Positions 49,901-61,900 of a stretch of DNA of 64,000 nucleotides are shown here, one piece after another. The stretch covers positions 1,180,001-1,244,000 of the forward strand of contig OU612072.1 in assembly GCA_914767715.1 (NCBI GenBank), given 5' to 3'. Source of the DNA: Membranipora membranacea (Eukaryota > Bryozoa > Gymnolaemata > Cheilostomatida > Membraniporidae). Position 1 is the first letter of the stretch. Every line of letters starts with the position of its first letter. The translations under genes and the position numbers were made by a program. The notes beneath the pieces are model-generated. The model did no database searches, was not told the DNA's origin, and was given only the letters and a program-made list of their open reading frames with translations.

Positions 49901-52900
49901 CAGAGGCAATGTACTTGGGGACCTCTGGGCTTATCAGGTCTTATCTACACTTTCCCTCAATACAGTAAGTGACTACCGTACATATATTAGGACACTATTA
50001 TACTGGGTGTAAGTTACAGTGCATGGCTATGTTCCTCTTAGATTGCAATTCCCTAAGGAAGCAGTTAATTGTCAACAGTTGTTATGACCTTGGATATTTA
50101 GCAATTGTATGTATTAGGAAAAGAAGTCTCCATTGTGATAAAAAGGCAGGAACCAAAATATGGACAAAAAACCATTTATTTTTCTAATACTACACCCAAA
50201 GTTTGAATTTTGTATTCAGAATTTGAAAATCTGATACTATTATACATACCACTCATCTAGTAAAAAAAAGTTTTATGAGCCACTTCACACTTTATTCCTG
50301 ATTTATAAATCCTCAGTTCAACCTGTCTGTGTCTGTCTGTTACAGAACGATGCAGCTTATGGATCTGAAGTGTGCTCCTCTCACACAAGGAATGAGGGCT
50401 GTCTGTCTGATAGTCGGTGCTTCTGGTGCCCCACCCCACCTTACTCAGGATGTACTTCACTGGAGAACATAGGCAACTGTCCAGCACCTCAGACTGGTTG
50501 TGCTGGTATATGTGGAGGTATGTGTATATCCTACTAAACTGTATATAGATTGTAATATGCTGTTAGATAGGAGTGGTCTGCTCAGCATCAATGAGTTCAA
50601 AACTCTATTGCAGGCTGTGATTATTTTTTGTTGTATCTCAATTTTTATCTGCTGAGGTGTAAACTATGTTCTAGCAGCAGTCATCCCTAGATAACATTTC
50701 ATTGGAGATATGCAGCTATGAGTAACACAATTTTTTGAGTTGTTAACCAAACAATCAGGTTCTTACAGCACAGTATTTTGATCATGTTGGACTAGATAAC
50801 AGTATTAGATGTATTAGATATCAGTAGTGACTAACTTCTTCTCATATTGACAGCTCTGACGGACTGTCAGTCATGTGTAGTACACACAGATATAACTGGT
50901 AGTGATGATATGAGATGTAACTGGTGTATACACGATCAGACCTGCCAACCTTCAGATAGTCTCACAGGTAAGTTATATGTATACACGATCTGACCTGCCA
51001 ACCTTCAGATAGTCTCACAGGTTAGTTATATGTATACATGATCAGACCTGCCAACCTTCAGATAGTCTTACAGGTTAGTTATATGTATATATACGATCAG
51101 ACCTGCCAACCTTCAGATAGTCTTACTGGTTAGTTATATGTATGCAAGATCAGACCTGCCACCCTTCAGATAGTCTTACTGGTTAGATATATGTATATAT
51201 ATACGATCAGACCTGCCAACCTTCAGATAGTCTTACAGGTTAGTTATATGTATACAAGATCAGACCTGCCAGAACTTCAGATAGTCTCACAGGTTAGTTA
51301 TAATGTATACAAGATCAGACCAGCCAAAACTTCAGATAGTCTCACTGGTTAGTTATATCTCATGATGTCAGGTGAAATGATGCTCCAAAGGAACTATGGA
51401 ATTTAAATGGTTGGCAAGCACCCTTCTCCCTTCGCTTCCAAAGGTCACAGTTGTTACCTTGCTACCATATTATGACAAAATGCTAAAGATGCCCCCCCCC
51501 CCCATTGAGTGTGTTCTAGATTGTCTGCGCTACAATCCAATTTAACTCTGGGAATATTAAAAATATTGTTATGACACTTCCATCACTGTATGGGGCTCTG
51601 ATAAATTTATATTTATGATAAACTACTGATGTGTAACGTTGATGTTTCCTCTTCGCAGGTACATGCGCGGTTCCAGCTCCTCAGCCAATAGGGTGGTGGA
51701 TGGGCGGAGCTACTGTGGCTGTAAACCAATCAGATTGTGTATCAGAGGATAATAGACCTGCAGGTATAAGATACGCTTCCTATCTAACGGCACCTGATGA
51801 CAGCCTACCACATAAGGTAATAATCATACACATCTATCATGATTTCCCTTCCGACTGATCCACAGGCATCATAATTGTTTCAACTGTTACACATAAAGTG
51901 ATAGAATGTATTGCAGAGGAGTAAATACTTGCTAGAGCTTGGTGAGGCTGTTTTTCCAGCCAAGATGTGAGTTATCATCATGCTATGGGGTTGTGTTAAT
52001 GTTAGCTAGCCATGAAGACACACACTTTCTCCTTCAAATACTTAATTCCTCTAGCTAATTTATATAAAAATTCCAGTCAAGTGCTTGTTATTTGTATTGC
52101 ACTTTCCGGAGACTGTGACGTCATAATGCAGAGAATGGGGGTAATATATGGGAGGCAATTTATCCCCACATGCCAAGTAGAGCATCGAATTATTTCACCA
52201 TGAGCAAATCTGACACAACTTTATCATAAGTAGCTGCCTGACTATAACATGCGTTAGTCTTCGGGTAGTTTTTAACACTGTCCCAATCTCGTTCCTTACC
52301 TTTGACATGTACTGTTATTCAAGCTGAATGAAGTTAAACTTTGTTACAATAAATTCAGTTTGCTGATTATAGGAGTTAACAGCACTGTGCAGTCGACGTT
52401 AAAATTACATGTTGAAACAATTAGCATTTTTTGGGGATTTATTAGTACAGAATATGACTTATAAAACTCGCTCTTGCTCAACTATACTTTTATATTCAAA
52501 GATATGAACGAAACATGATGACTTCTGCACAAATTCTACACTATTTGGCCGTCCTTACTACTCCCGTCTTATGTTGTAGTTATCTGAGGCTGATGAAAGC
52601 TGGTTATCCTGGAAGGCTGAGAGTGCGTTCTCAGGACCATACTTCTCTAGGGCTAAGTTCTTCATCCACCCAAACTATATCACACTCAAAGAGATAGAAC
52701 TTAGCCTTACAGCTCAGAACAACATTGCCAATGTGTCCATTGTCTATGACGGTGAAAAAGTATGTTGATTATTCAGAAATCCATTTTATGTGAAAACTGC
52801 TCACAATTGATAGCTGCAGGACAAGTAAACTGTGCTACTGTCATATGAGATATGTTTGTAAAATCCAAATATATTCGGTATTTTAATGTGCTCATTTCTT

Positions 52901-55900
52901 CAACTACTGCCATCTTCATTAAATAGATTCTCCCAAGTAAACTAAGCTAATGCAAAAGTTATTTCATGTAAAACAAGTATTTAGATTTACCAGCACAACT
53001 GAATTGACCATCGATCTCCAGCACATAGAAATATATACCTACAGGTATATAAATAACTATGTATATAAACTTTAATCTCTTTATCAGGTTCATCTAGCTG
53101 AAGTTTCCCCTTCTGGTGTATCGACAACCTCATCAGAGCTGATATATGTCGACGCTAATGGCCAATCACTGCCTATCATACCAGACATAGACCGGGGAAC
53201 TCGATATCTTACTGAGATATTCGCGTGGGTGGAGGAGGTACAGACCCCTCTTTACTATGGGCTCAGGTGGAATGCTCTGTCTGACGATATGATAGACATC
53301 GATAAGGAATACTTGGAACCCTACAGGTAGGGCTCTCCTCCATCGTATGAAGTGCATCCTGAATTTATCAAGACGAGCAAGAAAAGAAACGTACACAGGA
53401 AATTAATCATCAATTTATCAACCATCGCAAAGTGACTCATGGTTGTTTTGAACAAAGCCCAAGAGTAAAAATCCAGGTTGATTATTCTAAAACATCTTGT
53501 GAAGATATCTAATATTAATAAAAGCTAACTCTGTGTTCGAACTTGTAGATCCAGTATGTCTATACAAGGGCAGAATTACTATATTATAAAATTATAGCGA
53601 CCCGTACCCAGGTAATGTTATTATCTATGTTATATTTCTAAGTGAGTATATTCATATCATATATATATTATATTCTATCAGTGGAGGTAACTGCTCTACT
53701 TATGGAAGCTGTCTCTCATGCCAACTGGATACAGGATGTGGCTGGTGTCCTCTTACATCTGAATGTGTGTCAAGGTCAAACTCAAACCTCCAATCGAATC
53801 AATGTGGAACAGATAATCCATCTCAATGGCTTATAACAGGTAAATTATCTAAAGAATACAAAAACATTACATCTGTAATTGTAAATTCATTGCATACTTG
53901 ATCTTTTTACTCCAGCATTTTGGCTGATGCCAAAGGGAAACCCACCCGTGTTTTGGATGGCAAGAGAAGTTTTCATAGTGTCACAGATTAGTCAGCAGCT
54001 CTTAAAACCATCAGTAGTTATGCATAGTACATGTTTATGTTTCATGTAAAGACAGCTGGAGAGCTGCCAATAAAAAGCGATTAACATTTACATTTACATC
54101 ACCACTATAAGACGTCTCCTTGTGTAAGGCCTTTTTATCCTCTGTATGATGATGTGATTATGTTGACAGACTTAGAGTTGTGTCCCCTGTGTGGAGATCA
54201 CACAGACTGTCAGGATTGCACAGAGTCCGGTGTTTGTGAGTGGAACTCCACCAGATTACTCTGTGTGACTCGAGGACTCGATACCAGACCTGATGAGATA
54301 ATCACTGATACTAACACATGTCCCAGCTTCTGTCACCAGTAAGTAACACATGTCTCAGCTTCTGTCACCAGTAAGTAACACATGTCTCAGCTTCTGTCAC
54401 CAGTAAGTAACAGATGTCCCAGCTTCTGTCACCTGTAAGTAACACATGTCCCAGCTTCTGTCACCAGTAAGTAACACATGTCCCAGCTTCTGTCACCAGT
54501 AAGTAACACATGTCCCAGCTTCTGTCACCAGTAAGTAACATATTTCCCAGCCTCTGTCACCAGTAAGTAACATATGTCCCAGCTTCTGTCACCAGTAAGT
54601 AACATATGTCCCAGCTTCTGTCACCAGTAAGTAACACATGTCCCAGCTTCTGTCACCAGTAAGTAACATATGTCCCAGCTTCTGTCACCAGTAAGTAACA
54701 CATGTCCCAGCTTCTGTCACCAGTAAGTAACACATGTCCCAGCTTCTGTCACCAGTAAGTAACATATTTCCCAGCTTCTGTCGCAGCTTCTCTGACCAGT
54801 AAGTCTTATCCTGGTAGATTTTATCCGACTTTATCACTTGTTGATGGACTGACAGCCACATATAGATAGATATTAGGTTAAGTTGACAGTAGATAGTTGA
54901 AGAGCGCAATATGAGTTCAATCCCCATTTTATCAAGTTTCTGGTTGGAACATCATCCTGATTATCATAACAAAGAGGCATTACAGACTATTATTCTGTCG
55001 GTGTTCTAGCGGGCCTTAAAGGGTTTGATATTGACATCACGATAGCTAGCACCGATCGTCATTAAGCAAGGCGGAGTTTATATATGTAATAATTTGTGAT
55101 GAGGTTGAGTTAATAAGTGGAACTTGTCTCCTCTAGCGTGTGTTTATGATACTATGCTTATTATTCTGTTATCTGACTTCTCTTGACTGAGTCCCCTCAC
55201 CTGTTACTCGTGTATTACTGGTGTATTACTTGTGTATTATTCGTGTATTACAGGAGAGATAACTGCTCGAGTTGTTTAGATCACGGTGATGAGTGTATAT
55301 GGTGTGAGAGCTCGCAGACATGTGATCAGTTCGCTCCGTATCTGGCTGTGAATTCTTACGCACAGTGTACATCATGGAGAGAGAATCATCAACAACTGGG
55401 TAACCATCCTAATCTCCCCGTGTCTGACAATGTTTTTATTGTTCTGCGGTAGATTGCACCCAGATATATTGCTCTAACTTTTTGGCTTATTGCAGCTTTT
55501 TGCGTTCCATGATCATCGTTACAGTGAAAAGTGGTTGATATTTGAATGTTGGAAACGGGGATTCAAATAATTTGGCCAAAGAGTATTTATTTAGAGTATC
55601 ATTTGAACTTCATGATAATTCAAGCGTTTTTTCACTGTGTAATTAAGAGTTACCTTCTCAGTGTTACTTTAGTTCAAAGAAGAAACAACTCCTCATAAGG
55701 TGACAAGTATCACAGAGGCTCCATTCACCCCACCTCTTCAATACCAGAGAGTATATTATGAGTATATATAATATATATACACTGTTACTGTTGTAGGTGT
55801 CTGTGTAAGCTGTGAATCACTAACTAACTGTAGTGACTGCCTCTCACAGTCCTCCTGTGGATGGTGTGGAAATGACTTCAATCCTCTAGTTGGTATGTAT

Positions 55901-58900
55901 GTCTATAAATAAAACTAATATCTGATTGAAACTATAATACTGCACAATGTCAGAATACTTATACCTCGATCGCTGCCCCTTACGAAACTGTGCGTAGATA
56001 AAATTACCGAATGATTGTGCATTTTATGGGGAAAAACAATCTAGAGTTATTTAGAGGAGTTAGATATTCCTTGTTTAGACATAACACTTATCATCATTGG
56101 AAAGTTGAGTATGCCAGATATTTCCAATGGTAAATTACAGTGAAAACATTACATATTAAAACAACTTTCAACTTAACCCATTTATATATGTGATATCAGG
56201 CAAGTGCTGAAACCTGAGACAAAAATCTTAATGTTAAAATCTGCTGCTAATATTTTTAATCTGAGAATGTAAACTAATATCTCTCTCTGTCTCCGTGCTG
56301 TAGGTGTTTGTGTGAGTGGTGATTACTCGACGTCGTCTAACTGTTCAGCCACACTACACAGCTACATGAACGTGACGGACATACTCCTTACACAGAATAT
56401 ATCCGCCTCTCTGATTAACTCGAGTAACGCTGCTGAGCTGGCGGAGAACGCTACCTTCTCATACGAGACATGCCCTGATGTACAGGAGTGTGAGCTCGGT
56501 ATAGATCAATGTGACTCTAACTCTACCTGTATCAACACTGCAGACGGATATCTGTGTGAATGTAACCAAGGGTGAGTATAAGGGTGACCTCGACCTCGGC
56601 AGATTTCCGCATAATCTTGAGATCTGACGCAGACGTAAAGGTTATGGTGCATAGACATAATCAGCTAATCCTCTACACATCAATGGTTAGATTTTCTTAC
56701 AACCTCTACTCCCTTATTCATTTTAGATTTGTGGGAGATGGTAAAATAGCCTGTAATCAGACTTGCTACTATGAGTGTGTGTACGGGGAGTGCAGTGAAG
56801 CCCCCGACTTTGAGTGTCTCTGTGACTTAGGCTGGACTAACATCACCTGTGATACAGACTGTGGGTGTAACAATCACAGTACATGTCTCAACGGGACAGG
56901 TATCTGTGACCTCTGTCAAGAAAATACATATGGTAAGACTCTCAGTCTACATAATTTCCTTCCTTGCTAATGTTTTAAATTATTATTACATTTTAGGGGC
57001 CTGACAATATTAAAACCGGCTATCAATTGGTATTTTACACATTGATATTCACACTTAACTATTCATTTTAACATGTAAATGTATGTGTATTCCATATGGA
57101 GTTTGTATTACATTGTGTTCTCTGACAAAAAAGCTAATAGAACTTAGTGCTTAGACTAAATGCTTTAAGATTAAAGTTCATTCTCAGACTGAGACCTATG
57201 GGCCTTAAATTACAGTGTTCATTTTAACCACTGTAATAAATCCATATGGAGAGCAACTCCAATATCATGATATTGGAGTGAATTTTTTGTATAATGCCAT
57301 GTTATGTGTTGTAGGAGATCATTGTGAGTTCTGCCTTCCTGGTAGTTTTGGGGATGCTACAGTAGCACCAGGTTGTCTTCCCTGTCAGTGTAATGGACAC
57401 GGTTTGGCCGACCTTGACCTCTGTAATATAACTACTGGTGTATGTTTCTGTGAGGAAGGCTTCCTGGGAGATTTCTGTGAGCTGTGTGACATCACATCTA
57501 CTGGAGACCCTAGGTTAGTCTTACCGGTTGATTATCTAGAGTCGGCTAGTTATAGTAAGGTGTGCGAGTTCTGCACTACAAAACCTCACAGGCTTATGTT
57601 ACCAGTAAACGCAATTGTGAGTGGCTCATAACTAGCTACTACCCTGGCAGAAAATACATGAATCTTTGTATCAGTGGGTATTGTGGATTTGCCTTGAACC
57701 ATGCTGGTTACATGACCCATTAATATGTAAGGGGCACAGGAGCAATTGTTGCCGGATGCTCTTTCTGACGCCACCGCGACCATTGGAGATCAAGTACCAG
57801 AACTTGAGTAGCACTTAATGTCTTTATATTTCCTTTACAGAAATGGTAGTTTATGTTACCAATACAGTCACAGTAGACTTGTGATCTTAAACGCCACAGG
57901 AGTGGGTGGTGTGACCTCTAAGGCTAGATTTGATGACACCAACTACAGTCGCTGGGTGATCTCACCTTACAGTGACCTTGAGACGACTCCGCCTCCAGGA
58001 GATAATCCTGTGATGACTCTGACTGTAGACTCGATCGACACGACATGTCCTGATGTGAGCTCAGTCTTGATTTTATGACATAAGGGATCCTCTAAGAAGT
58101 GAAACACTTCAAGTTACTTTCAATTTGCTCACTTATTCTTCATCCACAAATCTTTCTTTTCGACTAAATGAAAAAAGTTCTATACAGAGAAAGACATTTC
58201 ATGTACAATATTATGAAGCTTGTTCTTTTATCAGAGAACCTGGGAATGATTTCTAGCGGTTGTCTGGATTTCTAGCGGTTGTCTGGATTTCTAGCGGTTG
58301 TCTGGATTTCTAGCGGTTGTCTTGATTTCTAGCGGTTGTCTGGATTTCTAGCAGTTGTCTGGATTTCTAGCAGTTGTCTGGGAATGATTTCTAGCGGTTG
58401 TCTGGATTTCTAGTGGTTGTCTGGATTTTCTTTTGCAGGGTTTTCTTTATATTTATGATGGTATAAACACTGATGATAGCCTTGGTTACAAAGCCTCATT
58501 TTGTGGATCAGTTTATGACGACCCCACACTCAACAATATAGATATCCACTCAGGCTATGCCACAGTTGTTTACTATGGCAACAGTACAGGTAAGAGTCTT
58601 TATTCTCAGTATTATGGGTCTTGTGCTCATGTGATCTACTGAGAAGGTGCGGATCTTGGTCAGAGTTTATCTTGAAATTAATGGATTGCTCTTCATATCT
58701 TAATTGATATCTCACTAGAGTACTTGTGTTGTGCTGTGAGCACATGATAAAATACATGAGTTCTAAGAAGTAACGATCCCCTGTATATATAATAACAGAA
58801 GGAGAGGCGTTCACAGCTCACTATACAGTACACAGCTGTAACGATAGCTGTTATGGGAACAGAGTGTGCACAGGTAGCAGTGACTGTAGCTGTGAGACAG

Positions 58901-61900
58901 GATATAGAGGAGTTGATTGTGGGATACCTGTGTGCCATAATAACTGCAGCAATAACGGAATCTGTGATATGGTAAGCACATATTATTAATTGTAGATGTT
59001 TATTTATTCCCAGATAACATTCTGTCTGCAAACCTTTTCATGAGATGTATATTATAGACTAAGTGCTGAGTGTACCTGGTAGTGATGTTTATACACATAT
59101 ATGTATTTGACAATGTGATAGTTCTGTGTTTAGTGTTTAGTGTTTGTATCACATTTGTACAAAGCTGCAAAGTAAATTCTAGTAGTAATTATCAGTGTGG
59201 TGTCGAAATTCTAGTTTTGTTTACAATTGATTCTCCATGATTCCCTTGCATTCATCACCTCTATATCAATCAGTATAAGAAACATGACTGGTACATTTTA
59301 CAGGCCACTGAATCATGTCACTGCAATACTGGCTTCTCAGGAGATGACTGTAGCCTAGAATCTCATTTCACTCTTAACATGTTGGTTGACGGGACGCTTT
59401 CAGCTAATAGTCCCCCGCCCCGACATGGCTTCTCTCTGGTTAACTGTGGAGAGGAAGGCTTTTTACTGTTTGGAGGGTTGAGCAGCTCTATGGGCGGAGC
59501 TCTGAATGATTTATGGAGATTTGATGGACAGGAATGGGAGGAGATAACCGCTAACGGTGAGTCTAACTGACTGTAGACTTTCACACTTTGTTCATTGTAA
59601 CTTGCGCTTCCCGACTTACAGTAATACCTACATAATATCTTACTGTCCTGCATCTCATTTTCACCCCAACTTATAGGTAAGCAACCTTATCTAGAGTTAA
59701 GATTAGCTAGTCTGAGGCTGACTTAATGCTAGCTCAGTTAGGAGCTTCTATATGGTAAAAAGGGTGATTAAATGTTAGCTAGCAATAAATTACACCTGTT
59801 AATAAATTCTCTCGTGGAATTAAGATCTCAGTGTCACATTACTTTACATCGATTAATGTTACAGACAAGCCAGCTGGGAGATATCTACACGCTGCTACTT
59901 TTCAAGATAGAGAACAGCCACCCAGTATGATTGTACATGGTGGTTTGACTATGACATCATCTACTACTCAGCCAATCACAACTAACGAAACATGGGTGTA
60001 CTTCTTTGATACAAACAGCTGGGTGAAAAAAGATGTGAGTGTGGCAAAGGGTCTCTGTCATGGACATACATTACAGCATATGATGCACTTTTACTCATAA
60101 GCTACCTAGTATATATAATACTGAATGTGCCTAGACAATACAGAAATGAACTTCATGTATCAACTGCTTGGTTGCTGCCTCCACATGCTGCCATGTCATA
60201 TCTGAACCTGTTTGAGATATATGTGAAAATAAGTGAAACAACATCACAATTTCTTTCAAAATAATGATTTAGAAAAAATAATCCATTTCACATTGGTGCT
60301 GAGCTACTGCATTTCTCTGTTTGTATCAAGGCATAATATTACTACATGTGTATACATTACTCTGTGTGATGTTATAGTTACCTGATGGTGATGGTATAGA
60401 CTTAGCCGGACACACAATGACTCCAGTAGGTGACTCACTTACTATAATAGTACTAGGAGGATACTCTACTAACACAGACTGGAATAATCAGACTTATACT
60501 TATCAGTATGACACGGATAAATGGAGCCTAAAATCAGAGGCTACAGGAGTTGTGCCTGCAGGTATGTTAGCTTTGATTATTTGGGCCTGGTAGCTGGTTA
60601 AAGGTACACAGGCTAGCTGGCCTTTTGGGCTAGACTGACTTTATGTAGTTGAGATCCATTCGGGCTGTTATTTGTATAAAATACATAAATGTCATTGCCT
60701 GGTTATCCCTGCTGAAGTGCTATAACCTAAGAGAACTTATTATATAATTATATTCACACAATCTTGTTCTTTCAGAACAACTTAAATCACCATTATCATG
60801 GATAACAGCTTATATCTACTGGGATGCGATTTGATCAGTTTATCTGTGGCTTCATTGTTGAAACTCAATAAGACATGTGGGCTGTGGCTGACTCAACGTA
60901 TAAGTAACATGATATTGTTTGCTCGCATCACAACAAGAGTAACATATAGTGGGCTCAATCTCCACACTCTCTACACTAAATATATAATATTACAGGCCTA
61001 CTGTTACATACAGCAGTATATCACACAGCCAGTGACTCACTGTATATTCATGGAGGATATAGATACTATATAGATAAACAGTTCGTATCCAATGAGACAT
61101 TCTTCTACAGTGTATCCGACCATAGGTAAGTATCATGATCCAATAATAGGTCAGTATCAATCGCCCAATCAAGTAAATTTAGGCCTTTATTCGGAGTTGT
61201 CCTCTCTCCAGTTCGGTACTTTTTAACCCACAAAGCATAGGAAAAAGGAGCTGAAAAGGGGGGAAAACCTCCTAAAATAGGATGAACATTATTTTTGATT
61301 CAGAAACTGAACCAGTGAACACTCTGTGGGACAGGGTTTCCAAATCGTTGGGAGACTTGAAAGCTGATACATCTGAATTTTAGAGAAAAAATTCATCAAA
61401 AATTCCATGAACATTGTCCGCAAAACAGGCAGAAATTGATATAAATGAATATCCGAATACCAAAATTATTTCCAAAACTATGTCCCTATGAGTTTTCAAT
61501 GGTACAGATTCTGAATCAAAAATAACTTTTATCATATTTTTCCTATACTTTGTGGGTTAAAAATTACCAAACTGGAGAGTGGAAAACTCCGAATAGAGGC
61601 TCAAATTAGAGCTCAGAAAACTTTCATCCTCATCCTCGTCATTATCATCCTCCGATCACAGGCCATTATCATCATATATTCATAGGTTCCTATCATGCAA
61701 TATTGGGTCTGAATGTTAATGTTCATGCAAATATAGGATATATGAAACCAGTAAATTACAAAAATTAAAATAACAGATTTTGTTTAACATGATAGCCTAT
61801 AGCTTATAGCATATTTGCTTTTTACCACCAGGAAATTTGTACATGTTACAATATATTACAGTGACAATCATATTTTCTCTTTGCTCCAGATGGTACAAAA

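Noticed and set aside
53549-53611. Possible MEGF8 exon between 53326 and 53682
   Set aside because: It has an acceptor (CTTGTAG) and a donor (CCCAG|GTAATG), but in the required phase it runs into TAG. Joining 53326 directly to 53682 keeps the frame and the PSI domain.
54307-54800. CRISPR-like regular array
   Set aside because: The 32-bp units are head-to-tail with no unique spacers, in a eukaryotic intron; the unit is a duplicated splice junction.
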